64,000 nt of DNA from an uncultured Paracoccaceae bacterium (GCA_947503965.1 CANNFU010000003.1:310001-374000), one strand, 5' to 3'. Shown: positions 1 through 8,065, counted from the first letter of the stretch. Numbers and translations: made by a program. Notes: generated by a model from the letters alone, not told the origin.

Positions 1-2
1 AG

Positions 3-116
3 GCTGATACGCCGGGCAGAGGACGGCCGGCCAACACCGCCGACACAGTGATCGAGGCGGCAGAGAAACAGGCCAAAAGCGGTACGGTCTTTGCCAAAGG
101 GAACCGCTCGGACTGA
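3..116 (+). CDS. C-terminal tail of an unidentified protein, cut by the window edge
   Basis: An open frame enters from the left edge and ends at TGA (114-116), giving a 37-residue tail that ends in VFAKGNRSD. It converges on the HMG-CoA reductase gene, whose stop lies 25 bases away. The tail is rich in Ala, Lys and Gly and has no motif I can assign. Because the upstream part is missing, I infer coding only from the open frame and the convergent layout. It could equally be non-coding. Confidence 0.35.
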   Translation, partial: ADTPGRGRPANTADTVIEAAEKQAKSGTVFAKGNRSD

Positions 117-141
117 TAAATCCACAGGCGCTGCGCGAGTT

Positions 142-1407
142 TCATCTGAACCGTGCCAGATTTTCATGGGCACGGGTGAAATCGCCTGCCGCGATAGCAG
201 CCACAATGGAAATTTCACCACATAAACACAGGGCGGCAGTGACTTCGGCCAGGGCCGCACCTTTGCCTGCCCCTTTCAGACCCAGAATGTTTAATCCGGC
301 ACTTTGGCTTGCAAGGCCGGTGCCGCCGCCGACGGACCCGACAAGGATGTTGGGCATAGTGACCGAACAGAACAGATCGTCGCCGCGCGCCTCCATCCGG
401 GTAAAACCCACCGCACTTTCGGCAACACAGGCCGCATCCTGGCCTGTGGCGATGTAAAGTGCCGCAAGCCCATTGGCGTAATGCGCCTGTGCGCCCATTT
501 GGCCGGACAGTTTCGATCCCAGATCTGCAATGCGGCCATAGGCCAGCATGTCCTGCGTGGTTGTCCCAAGGACCTTGTCAATGACTGCGGCAGGCAGCAC
601 GACGGATGCGCTGACCTTGCGCCCACGACCTGTCATCAGGCCAAGCGCAGATGCTTTCTTGTCGCCCGAAAAGTTGCCTTCGATATACCAGCGATTGATC
701 GGCACGGTGCAGTCTGCCGCGATCCTTTCGCAAAGCGCGTGGGTTGCGATCGTGACCATGTTTTGCCCGGACGCATCGCCCGTTGTGTAGCGACAGATCA
801 GGAACACGACATCATTGTCGATGACGGGTTCAACAGATGTCAGTTTTCCATGGCGCGTGGTGCTTTCGGCTGTGGTGCGCAACGCATCAATATTTTGCGC
901 GACCCATTCGACAAACAGCCCCGCGTTCAGGATGTTGTCGAAGGTGAAGGCAGGGGTGCGAATGACGCCTTCGTATAGAACGGCGGTGCTGATACCACCT
1001 GATTTTGTGGCGGCAAACGCGCCGCGTCCGTAAGAGGCCACGAGTGCGGCCTCGGTCGTGGCCAGCGGGACGTGATAGTCGCCAGCCGCATTCACGCCGT
1101 TAACGCGCAAGGGACCAATGACGCCAACGGGCACTTTGACCGTCCCGATGTAGTTTTCAATGTTGCCAGAATAGCCTTCCGCCTCCGCAAGGCTTGTAGG
1201 GTCCGCAATCAGGTCGCGATCCATTGTCGATGCGGGCCCGATCAGACGGTCCCAATAGCGCAGCGCGCTTTTTTCGCTGGCATTGCGGACGGGTCGCAAG
1301 GTTTGAAATGGCGCATCACGGGCCGCCATCTGTTCACGCAGTTTTTCAGGCGTGAATTTTTTACGCATGCGCTGCAACATCGATTGGACATGGGTGGGAA
1401 TGGTCAC
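142..1407 (-). CDS. Hydroxymethylglutaryl-CoA reductase, class I-like
   Basis: This 421-residue cytosolic protein should interconvert HMG-CoA and mevalonate with NAD(P)H. The four catalytic landmarks of the family are visible in order: Glu in ENYIG, Lys in GDKKAS, Asp in GQDAA and a C-terminal His in RAHENLAR. SVGGGTGL matches the glycine loop near the C-terminus. The ENYIG, GQDAA and VGGGT forms fit the class I branch (archaea, eukaryotes, some bacteria) better than class II. The chosen start is GTG with GGAG seven bases upstream; a longer frame runs back into the P450 gene and is rejected. The gene lies 64 bases downstream of the P450 on the same strand, so the two are probably co-transcribed. 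Rhodobacterales normally make isoprenoids by the MEP route, so this gene is accessory. Family assignment is strong; physiological role is unknown. Confidence 0.9.
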   Translation of the reverse strand: MTIPTHVQSMLQRMRKKFTPEKLREQMAARDAPFQTLRPVRNASEKSALRYWDRLIGPASTMDRDLIADPTSLAEAEGYSGNIENYIGTVKVPVGVIGPLRVNGVNAAGDYHVPLATTEAALVASYGRGAFAATKSGGISTAVLYEGVIRTPAFTFDNILNAGLFVEWVAQNIDALRTTAESTTRHGKLTSVEPVIDNDVVFLICRYTTGDASGQNMVTIATHALCERIAADCTVPINRWYIEGNFSGDKKASALGLMTGRGRKVSASVVLPAAVIDKVLGTTTQDMLAYGRIADLGSKLSGQMGAQAHYANGLAALYIATGQDAACVAESAVGFTRMEARGDDLFCSVTMPNILVGSVGGGTGLASQSAGLNILGLKGAGKGAALAEVTAALCLCGEISIVAAIAAGDFTRAHENLARFR

Positions 1408-1471
1408 GTGTCTGCTCCGACTGAATGCGTATCCAGCAAGAACCGCAAAATATGTATCATACGTGGTCCGG

Positions 1472-2848
1472 TCATGGTGTTTTTGGGGCAACTTGGCGCA
1501 GGCGCAGCGTGACTGGCAAGCCGTTTGTCGGAACGGGCGTGGGAATGTCCCGCCACTTGGGCAGGTCGGCTGCATCCATTTCAACGCTGTAGCGTTGCAA
1601 GAACTGGACCATGAACGCTTTCATCTGGATTGCGGAAAAGTGCAGTCCAATGCATTTATGTGCACCGCCGCCAAAGGGGGACCACGCAAATTTATGGCGA
1701 CGATCCTCGGCCCGGGCGGGGGTATAGCGGTCCGGATCAAACCGGCGGGGTTCGGGAAAAATGTCTGGTGTCATCATCACCGGGCCGGGGCAAATCACGA
1801 CATTCGTGCCCCGGGGCAGGCGGTGGCCACGCCATTCGGTGTCGGCCATGACGGCACGGGCGGTAAACGCGGAGGGTGTGAAACGGCGCAGGGCCTCGCG
1901 GTAGACGCGATCGGTCAGGTCCAGTTTGTCCAGATCGTCATAGCATACCGGGCCACCGGGCAGACGGGCGATTTCGGCATGCACGCGGTCTTGCAAAGCT
2001 TTATCCTGGGCCAATGCCCAGATCATGGCGGTCAATGCACCGGTCACGGCATCATGAGCCGCAACCAGCAGGAAATTGAAGTGATCGACGATATCCTGAT
2101 CCGACCATGCTTGCCCGTCCTCGTCTTGGGCGATGCAAAGCTGCGAAAAGAAATCATCACCACCCGTGGCTTTGCGTGCGGTGATCAAACGTCTGAAATC
2201 ATTGGCTAATGCCGCCCGCGCCGCGACACCGCGCCCCATTTTTGTGAAGGGCAGTGGCTTGCGGATCAACGCACTTGTCGCGGCGACCTCCCGAACAAAT
2301 GCCGCGTTGATGCGGGCGACTTCGTTTGCATCGGTGACACCCATAAACACATGCGCGCCCAGTCGCAGGGTCAGTTCCTTGATGCTTGGGGCGAACTTCA
2401 TCTTTGTGCCTGAGGGCCATGCGTCCAGCAGGCGGGCGATTTCACCATTCATCAGATCAAGATAGTTTTTCAACGCTGGCGCGCGAAATGCGGCCTGCAT
2501 CACGCGACGATGGGCGCGATGGTCAAGGTCGTCACGGTGCAGCAGCCCGCCTGAAAATATCGGCGCAAAGGCTTTCAGTCCATTTTGCGCAGAAAAGATA
2601 TTCTGGCGGTTCAGATACACATGCTCAAGCGCGTCAGGCCCGGCCAGAACGGCCCATGTTTCGCCAAATACGGTCATGCGAAAGACATCACCGAAACGTG
2701 CCACCTGATCAAAGTAAGTGCCGTAGGGATCAAGACCAAAGCTGATCGTCTTGCCCACAAGCGGAATCGTACGCGGCCCCGGGATATGCATCAGGTTGGG
2801 GCGTTCAAGCCGGGCGACGGGCGCTATGGTGGTTTCTAAAACAGTCAC
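1472..2848 (-). CDS. Cytochrome P450
   Basis: A soluble P450 of about 458 residues with no membrane anchor. The heme loop FGGGAHKCIG carries the cysteine ligand, the K-helix ExxR appears as YREALRR, and the N-terminal proline-rich entry HIPGPRTIPLVG is typical. The I-helix reads AAHDAVTG where most P450s have AGxDTT. The usual oxygen-activating threonine directly after the acid is therefore alanine, with a threonine two places later. Two GTG starts are possible (2869 and 2848); I prefer 2848 because AGAGGA lies about ten bases before it. HMG-CoA reductase follows on the same strand. A palindrome at 2888-2902 sits in the promoter region and suggests repression by a TetR-type regulator, though none is encoded next door. 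The substrate is not deducible. Confidence 0.92.
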   Translation of the reverse strand: MTVLETTIAPVARLERPNLMHIPGPRTIPLVGKTISFGLDPYGTYFDQVARFGDVFRMTVFGETWAVLAGPDALEHVYLNRQNIFSAQNGLKAFAPIFSGGLLHRDDLDHRAHRRVMQAAFRAPALKNYLDLMNGEIARLLDAWPSGTKMKFAPSIKELTLRLGAHVFMGVTDANEVARINAAFVREVAATSALIRKPLPFTKMGRGVAARAALANDFRRLITARKATGGDDFFSQLCIAQDEDGQAWSDQDIVDHFNFLLVAAHDAVTGALTAMIWALAQDKALQDRVHAEIARLPGGPVCYDDLDKLDLTDRVYREALRRFTPSAFTARAVMADTEWRGHRLPRGTNVVICPGPVMMTPDIFPEPRRFDPDRYTPARAEDRRHKFAWSPFGGGAHKCIGLHFSAIQMKAFMVQFLQRYSVEMDAADLPKWRDIPTPVPTNGLPVTLRLRQVAPKTP

Positions 2849-2887
2849 AATGTTGGTTTCCTCTATCACGTGCGACTATATCGTCTC

Positions 2888-2902
2888 TTGAACAATGTTC
2901 AA
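2888..2902. promoter_or_regulatory. Palindromic operator upstream of the P450 gene
   Basis: TTGAACAATGTTCAA is a perfect inverted repeat with a single central base, 40-55 bases upstream of the P450 start. Its size and symmetry resemble TetR/AcrR-family operators. No cognate regulator gene is visible in the adjacent sequence. Confidence 0.5.
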
Positions 2903-3087
2903 TAGATAAGAGTTTGGCTTTGTTCGCGATCAAATGCAGACGCGCCTAAGGCAAGCCGACATCCACAGCTTGGTCAAGCTATCGGCTGCTGAGCGGGACT
3001 TTACTGCCGTTGCTTATTTCAACGTCCGCTTCCATAGTCGGGACAACTGGTGGTATTTGCGTCAGAATGGATCCAAGGAGCCGAAAT

Positions 3088-3726
3088 TTGCAACTGGAAA
3101 GCGCGCTCACAGAAGATCAGCGTCAAGTTCTTTGGAAGTTTGTTCGTGGCGATGTAAATGCTAACGAATTTGAAAAATGGCTATACAATGAAACGGCTTT
3201 GGAGACTGCTTTCGAGGATGAGTCCTACCTCATTTTGATCGGATGCGATTTCCGCAGCAAAGAAGACACGTACAAAATTAAGGCTTCAATTCGATCAGTA
3301 TTGGAAGTTGGGGAGAATTGTCGATGCCTCGCTGTTCGAGATCTGGATAATATTGAGATGGGCGGTGATTGGTTCTTTGAAAAATTCTTTGCCACGCTGA
3401 CTAAACTTGCGAGCCCGCCTACCAAGCAATGGTGGCTATACATCTCACGTTGCAACGCTTGCTGCACCAACTGGCTCGTCGCGCAAGAAGAGCGAATACA
3501 CGATCAGTTTTATGTTGAGAGAATTTCCGATCGTGTCGTTCAAAAGGCAAAGGCGGGAATTTGGCCTGACCGGTTTCGAACATACGCCGATGTTTTGGAT
3601 ATGGGTGTAAAATTGGGTGTAAGTGAAGCCAGATTTGTCGACCCCATGTCCGGTTCATTGCAAGTAACTGTCGAGGAATTGCTACAAACGGTCCTTACAA
3701 TATCTGCCAGAGAGGTCGGCTTATAA
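3088..3726 (+). CDS. Hypothetical protein, possibly horizontally acquired
   Basis: I do not recognise this gene with certainty. The chosen start is TTG at 3088 because AAGGAG lies seven bases before it; an ATG at 3067 lacks a ribosome site. The product is about 212 residues with no signal peptide or membrane segment. It opens with a helical segment (FEKWLYNE), followed by a YLILIG strand. The middle part holds a Cys pair (CNAC) and WLVAQEERIHDQF, then a WPDRFRTYADVL segment. This layout reminds me of small putative immunity-type proteins, but that is only an impression. Base composition is clearly more AT-rich than the neighbours. It stands alone between the P450 promoter and a region holding a broken frame and a tRNA-like fragment, which fits transferred DNA. 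Confidence 0.6.
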   Translation: MQLESALTEDQRQVLWKFVRGDVNANEFEKWLYNETALETAFEDESYLILIGCDFRSKEDTYKIKASIRSVLEVGENCRCLAVRDLDNIEMGGDWFFEKFFATLTKLASPPTKQWWLYISRCNACCTNWLVAQEERIHDQFYVERISDRVVQKAKAGIWPDRFRTYADVLDMGVKLGVSEARFVDPMSGSLQVTVEELLQTVLTISAREVGL

Positions 3727-3747
3727 TTAGGAATTGCGGCACAACAT

Positions 3748-3927
3748 GCGCAACTTTTGATAGACAAGGTCAACAAGGATGGGGCCGACCCAATGGCTGG
3801 CTACATTGACACAAGATGAGGCCAGCAACTGAAAGTATTGTCTAAGCAGACCTTCATGCGCGACGCAGCATCGGGGACTTTGGGCCCTAAGAAGCCATTC
3901 GTCATACTCCGCAAGAACGGCGGCTAA
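3748..3927 (+). pseudogene. Broken reading frame, unidentified
   Basis: In the region between the hypothetical gene and the MarR gene, one frame reads plausibly from LLIDKVNKDGADPMAGYIDTR through an in-frame TGA (3817-3819) to LGPKKPFVILRKNGG and a TAA at 3925. No start with a ribosome site is visible. I read it as the remnant of a lost gene; chance openness is possible. Apart from this and the tRNA-like element, I see nothing in 3727-4055. Confidence 0.25.
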
Positions 3928-4028
3928 GCCGAACCGGGCTTAGTGTGCCATTTCGCCCCCACAAACAAACGACCCTCAACCAATGCAGACCGGGCGTAGC
4001 GAATGGTGGGAATGCCCTACGGCACAAT

Positions 4029-4055
4029 TGCGCCCCTAGCGGGACTCGATCCCAC
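4029..4055 (-). other. tRNA 3'-end-like fragment (possible attachment-site remnant)
   Basis: On the minus strand, GTGGG, ATCGAGT and CCCGC form a five-pair stem with a seven-base loop like a tRNA T-arm. The next bases, TAGGGGC and then GCA, resemble an acceptor 3' strand. No matching 5' half is present because the MarR gene abuts it. Integrative elements often leave such copies, and the adjacent AT-rich gene supports this reading. A simple hairpin downstream of the MarR gene is the alternative. Confidence 0.3.
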
Positions 4056-4502
4056 TTAGGTGATTTTCATCAAAAGCGTCATCAGCGTCTTCTTTTCGGC
4101 TTTGGTCAGCGGCTGCAGCGTTTCTTCCGAAATCCGCAGCCCATCGTTTATCAGGGTTTGCACGATAGACTGGCCCTTGGGGGTCAAGGAGATATCTGAT
4201 CGGCGCTTGTCGGTGGGATTGGCGCTGGAAATCACCAGCCCCTTTGCCTTGAGACGATCGACAACGCCCTTGACCGTTGCGACGTCCATCGCCGCCAGCC
4301 GGCCCAGATGGTTTTGCGACACACTGCCGGTCTCATACACGCGGATCAGGGTTGAGAATTGGGTTGGCGTCAAATCCTCGGAAATATTCTTTTGAAAGAT
4401 AACGGCATGGCGCTGGCTTGCGAGCCGCAGTAGGTACCCGACCTGCTGGCTCAACCTGTATCGCTGTTTTTGCTCTAGCATGTCTTCTGAAGGGCTGATC
4501 AT
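4056..4502 (-). CDS. MarR family transcriptional regulator
   Basis: A 148-residue protein with the usual MarR length and layout: an N-terminal dimerisation helix, a winged helix from about residue 45 to 115 (LGRLAAMDVATVKGVVDRLKA is the recognition region), and the wing motif DKRRSDISLTPKG. It lies 54 bases downstream of the two DUF1185 genes on the same strand and closes the catabolic gene series, so it is the natural local repressor. MarR proteins in aromatic or N-heterocycle gene clusters usually respond to a pathway substrate or intermediate. The effector here is unknown. The candidate operator at 11644-11661 is one possible target. Confidence 0.88.
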   Translation of the reverse strand: MISPSEDMLEQKQRYRLSQQVGYLLRLASQRHAVIFQKNISEDLTPTQFSTLIRVYETGSVSQNHLGRLAAMDVATVKGVVDRLKAKGLVISSANPTDKRRSDISLTPKGQSIVQTLINDGLRISEETLQPLTKAEKKTLMTLLMKIT

Positions 4503-4556
4503 GCCAGACCATACCGCTGTCGTTCCGGATTGAACAGGGCGTCTGTCGGTGGATGA

Positions 4557-5141
4557 CTATCGCAACCCGTCTTTGCCTTCGGCCTCTTCATGGGTCAGGC
4601 CGCCAACGCGCGGCAAGGGGCGTCCGCTATCTGTTACGGCGACGGCGACCATGATTTCATTGCGCCGAGGGGCGTCGTTCAGGCAGACTTCGATCCCGTC
4701 AAAATGACTACGCACATAGGCGGCATCTTTGTGGCCCAATGGCACATCCAGTACCTGACCGGGGCTGCCCATCTTTTTTGAGGAAGGCACAAGTGCGGCA
4801 CCTTTTTCGACCGCCTTGCGCAAGGGCGCCCCCAGTTTCGGATGCAGAATGGCGGCTGCATGTTCCAGCTCACCACTTTCGCCAACCATTGCGGATTTGC
4901 CATAACTTTCCGCGGCATCGCCTGAGATACCAAGCGCCTGCACACATTTTTCGCCCAGAAGCGCGCCAAGTTCCGCGCCAATATCCATTAACGCGCCAAG
5001 ATCCTCTTGGTAGGTGCCAGCAAAGGGGTTTTCGATCACAGCCACGGCAACGGCCTTGCGGGTTGGTGGTGAGATGGGTTTGCCCATCTCAAGATGGGTT
5101 TCTTCGACAGTTATTGCGATTTTTCTGATCTTCGCGCTCAT
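4557..5141 (-). CDS. DUF1185 (amino acid synthesis family) protein, paralogue 1
   Basis: A 194-residue protein of the family PF06684, named amino acid synthesis from old annotation although no reaction is established. Family hallmarks seen here are VIENPFAGTY near residue 35, SYGKSAMVGE, GELEHAAAILHP, LGHKDAAYVRSHFDGIEV and the C-terminal GKDGLR. A structure of a Bordetella member has been described as having a chorismate-mutase-like fold. That fold recalls, in my inference only, ring-opening amidohydrolases such as barbiturase. Its start codon overlaps the stop of the second paralogue by four bases, so the pair is translationally coupled and may form a hetero-oligomer. Context points to a hydrolytic or isomerising step after the molybdenum hydroxylase and reductase. 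Confidence 0.85.
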   Translation of the reverse strand: MSAKIRKIAITVEETHLEMGKPISPPTRKAVAVAVIENPFAGTYQEDLGALMDIGAELGALLGEKCVQALGISGDAAESYGKSAMVGESGELEHAAAILHPKLGAPLRKAVEKGAALVPSSKKMGSPGQVLDVPLGHKDAAYVRSHFDGIEVCLNDAPRRNEIMVAVAVTDSGRPLPRVGGLTHEEAEGKDGLR

Positions 5142-5719
5142 CTCAAACCATCCTTTCCGACAATGTCGCTGGCCTTCAGGCCACCTGCCCGATCATGGAT
5201 ACGGGCACCCGTGCTCATCACAAGGATCAGTGCCATCTCATCGGCGCGGGGTGCATCATTCAATCCAACCTCCATTGCGTCGAAATGGCTGCGGACGTAA
5301 GAGGCGTTGATATGTGTGATCGGCACATCCAGCCGCCCGCCAACACCTGCAACCTTCTTGGTCGATGGTACGATTGCGTTTGAGTTTTCCAACAGCTCGC
5401 GCATGGCATAGCCGCCGGGGGCATGCCACAGCGCGCCATGTTCCAGTTCACCGTCTTCGCCGATGATCGCGCCCTTGCCGTAACCTTCGACATGCGCGGC
5501 ACCACCCAACATCTCTACCAGCCGCCCAGCCATGGACAGGCCCAGCGGTTTGAGGTCTTCCATGAACCATTGGATGTCGGGTTCGTAACGGCCGGCAAAT
5601 GGGTTTTTGATCACCGCCATGCCTGCGGCACGTTTCAGGCTTTTGTCAGGGACCGGCCCTCTTTCATGGAAAATTTCTTCGAGTGAGAATGCGGTCTTTC
5701 GCACGACCAGATCAGACAT
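5138..5719 (-). CDS. DUF1185 (amino acid synthesis family) protein, paralogue 2
   Basis: A 193-residue paralogue of the downstream gene. It shares the order VIKNPFAGRY, EGYGKGAIIGE, GELEHGALWH, ITHINASYVRSHFDAMEV, LNDAPRADE and the C-terminal GKDGLR. The start is ATG at 5719 behind AAGGAG; a longer frame reaching 5872 lies inside the UPF0280 gene and is rejected. It overlaps the UPF0280 stop by eight bases, so the four genes from the reductase down are one translational series. The two copies differ through most of their length while keeping the same motifs. That suggests division of labour or two subunits rather than recent duplication. Confidence 0.85.
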   Translation of the reverse strand: MSDLVVRKTAFSLEEIFHERGPVPDKSLKRAAGMAVIKNPFAGRYEPDIQWFMEDLKPLGLSMAGRLVEMLGGAAHVEGYGKGAIIGEDGELEHGALWHAPGGYAMRELLENSNAIVPSTKKVAGVGGRLDVPITHINASYVRSHFDAMEVGLNDAPRADEMALILVMSTGARIHDRAGGLKASDIVGKDGLR

Positions 5720-6575
5720 AAAGCTGCTCCTTTTGTTGGAGCGAAAACATTGGCCCCTTGGTGATAGTAGAGTGACCCTGCAAAAACAGCGCAGCGCCAA
5801 GTATCCGATTTGCGTGCTGCCATCTTTCCGCCAGCGCCAGCCCGCCCGACAAAGCGCGCGCGCAATCGGCATGGGACAACCCTGCGCATCCGGTCACGAT
5901 CCTTTCAGCGCCCAGGTCGGATTGATCGTCAAGCTCGTGCGCGGCACAGCGGGTCACGGCAGGATGACCGGGCAGGTCAACGGCATTCGCAATCAGTGTC
6001 GCGGAAACGTCCGCCGATGCAGCCGTCTGCGCGAGCACGGTCACACTATCAGCGATCCCCATACTGAGGCTGCGGCCATGCCGCCCACTTGTCGCAATCC
6101 CGCCAATCCCATCCTCAGACTTGATTACGATCTGCCCCAACGGCTGGCCATCATGATGTCGCATGTCTGTTTTGAATGTCTCGCCTGGGCTTAGATGCAG
6201 CGCAATATCTCCGCCATTGTTCACATAGGCCCGGCGCAGAGTACCAGCCTTCAGTATGGCGTTCAAAACCTCGTCAGCGACAGCGCCCGCCACTGCCGCC
6301 ATCGGTGTCACATATCCCGAAAACCGCAGACAAGATGCAGCGTCATACATACGCCGCGCCACATCGCCGTCAGGTCGCCGTGATCCCTTTGCCAGCGGGC
6401 GGCGCAGGACATCCAACTCTTCCACCAGTTCGGTCAGGATTGTCGAAAACCTGTCAATCGCCGCATCAAAGGCCGCCTTACGGTTCCCTTCGGCATGGAT
6501 GATCAGATCAATGGGTCCGTGCTGCAGATGCAACCGCTGGCCGTTGTGCAACAAAGAGGCATGTGGTCCCGTCAT
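5712..6575 (-). CDS. UPF0280 family protein (ApbE-like fold)
   Basis: A 287-residue cytosolic protein of the uncharacterised UPF0280 family. Visible hallmarks are the N-terminal LHHGPIDLIIHAEG-like strand pair, then SGYVTPMAAVAGAVADEVL around residues 120-140, AYVNNGGDIALHL around 155-170, and a SMGIADSVTVLA segment. The family has been grouped with ApbE-like folds, the fold of FMN transferases, but no activity is known to me. It lies six bases after the 6-hydroxynicotinate reductase-like gene and overlaps the next gene. A role in loading or maturing the flavin of that reductase is a reasonable inference, not an established fact. I saw no clear ApbE-type flavinylation motif in the reductase. 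Confidence 0.85.
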   Translation of the reverse strand: MTGPHASLLHNGQRLHLQHGPIDLIIHAEGNRKAAFDAAIDRFSTILTELVEELDVLRRPLAKGSRRPDGDVARRMYDAASCLRFSGYVTPMAAVAGAVADEVLNAILKAGTLRRAYVNNGGDIALHLSPGETFKTDMRHHDGQPLGQIVIKSEDGIGGIATSGRHGRSLSMGIADSVTVLAQTAASADVSATLIANAVDLPGHPAVTRCAAHELDDQSDLGAERIVTGCAGLSHADCARALSGGLALAERWQHANRILGAALFLQGHSTITKGPMFSLQQKEQLYV

Positions 6576-6580
6576 GGTCG

Positions 6581-8065
6581 TTATTTCTTTGCCCAGCGGA
6601 AATTCTTATGCGCCATCGGATCATGCGCATTCTCGTTCTGATTGATGCGCCGCATCTGGCCACCTGCGATTTCTTCGACAGTCTGGATATGATCCATATG
6701 CCCACCCAAGGTGCGATAATCGCTCACCCGCAAGGTAAACTCGATCGGTGCGACCAAGGCGGGCGTCGGAACATAGCCGAAGGATTGCGTCGGCATGTCC
6801 AGTACATCAACCATGACAGTGATGCCGCCGCCGGGCCAGACATAGGCATCGGCGCCCCCGCAGGACACATGCGTCAGTGAATCCTTGACTGAACGGGTCA
6901 ACCGCACCGGGTTTTCCGTCACGCCCGCGCGCAGGCTGCCCCCGGCACCACCCATAAACAGCACCGAACATACCGAAGGTTCGCAATTCTCAGCGATCAG
7001 ATCGGCTGACGCCTTGAGTGGTGCGGAGATCGGTTCGGGTTGCGGAACAAGATCCGCGTCCAGTTCATAATAGGCGTATTGCTCACCCGTAGTTGACACC
7101 ATGAGCAGGCGCAGACCTTCCCATGCGACCTTTGGATTGAACGGGCCAAGGATGGTCAGCGGATCTTCGATATCCGTTCCGCCCCAACCGGTGCCGGGGT
7201 TGGCGACCTGAAAATACCGTCCGGGCGTTGACCGCCGGCCCAGCATCTTGATGCCCGTAGGCGGCACATCCAGTTGCTTGCCTGCTTCGTGTTCAGACAG
7301 GACGCCGGTGATATGGTCGTCAACCACGACAACCTCGTCGGCATGGTCGATCCATTGCATGGCAAACATACCAATCGCGGCAGAGCCGCAGCCAACACGC
7401 ATCAATTTTTCTTCGACACCATTCAAAATAGGGGCCTTGCCCGCCTGCACGACGACTTCTGCCTGGTGCTCAGCGTCGCCGACATGCAGTGTGACCGCTT
7501 CACGATTACACAACCGCAATAATGTATCGCAGGTCACGCGGCCCTCTTTCTTGCTGCCGCCTGTCAGATGCTCCACACCGCCCAGCGACAGCATTTTTGA
7601 GCCATATTCAGACGTCATCACATGGCCGATGGGTTCGCCATCGGCATAGACGACATCACGCTCGTGCCCGATATGGCGGTCAGTGTCGATTTTCACTTTC
7701 ACGCCGCAATAGCTGAAAATCCCCTCGGTCACGACCGTCACCATGTCCACGCCGTCAATGTCCTGACTGACGATAAAGGGGGCGGGCTTGTAGTCTGGAT
7801 AGGTTGTGCCCGCGCCGACCGCTGTGACGAAAGGGCGCTGGCCCTTGATGATATCGCCGTCCCAACCGTCATCGTCTGCCGCGTTTGGCATGAAAGGCAC
7901 CAGCTTTTGATCGCCGCTTTGGATGATTGTCAGCGGATCGACACGCACCAGAGCGCCCTGATGGTTTGCGTAGCGATCACAGGCCCCGGATTTACCTTCG
8001 GAAATATAGCACATGACCGGACAGGCATCGCAGCGGATCTTTTCCGGCTTTCCCTGATCTTTCAT
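6581..8065 (-). CDS. 6-hydroxynicotinate reductase-like iron-sulfur protein
   Basis: A 494-residue cytosolic protein. It starts with a cysteine cluster (CDACPVMC at residues 12-19, then GACDRY) suited to an iron-sulfur centre. It continues through a long conserved body with GLRLLMVSTTGE and a C-terminal part ending near DYRTLGGHMDHI. This matches my recollection of 6-hydroxynicotinate reductase (Hnr), which in Eubacterium barkeri reduces 6-hydroxynicotinate to the tetrahydro-6-oxo ring. It overlaps the molybdenum hydroxylase by four bases, which fits hydroxylation followed by ring reduction. The later enzymes of the E. barkeri route (enamidase, hydroxymethylglutarate dehydrogenase) are absent, so the true substrate may be another N-heterocycle. 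Family call fairly sure; substrate not. Confidence 0.8.
   Translation of the reverse strand: MKDQGKPEKIRCDACPVMCYISEGKSGACDRYANHQGALVRVDPLTIIQSGDQKLVPFMPNAADDDGWDGDIIKGQRPFVTAVGAGTTYPDYKPAPFIVSQDIDGVDMVTVVTEGIFSYCGVKVKIDTDRHIGHERDVVYADGEPIGHVMTSEYGSKMLSLGGVEHLTGGSKKEGRVTCDTLLRLCNREAVTLHVGDAEHQAEVVVQAGKAPILNGVEEKLMRVGCGSAAIGMFAMQWIDHADEVVVVDDHITGVLSEHEAGKQLDVPPTGIKMLGRRSTPGRYFQVANPGTGWGGTDIEDPLTILGPFNPKVAWEGLRLLMVSTTGEQYAYYELDADLVPQPEPISAPLKASADLIAENCEPSVCSVLFMGGAGGSLRAGVTENPVRLTRSVKDSLTHVSCGGADAYVWPGGGITVMVDVLDMPTQSFGYVPTPALVAPIEFTLRVSDYRTLGGHMDHIQTVEEIAGGQMRRINQNENAHDPMAHKNFRWAKK

Noticed and set aside
1408-1584. N-terminal extension of the HMG-CoA reductase
   Set aside because: It overlaps the P450 C-terminus and lacks a ribosome site; GTG 1407 has GGAG at the right distance.
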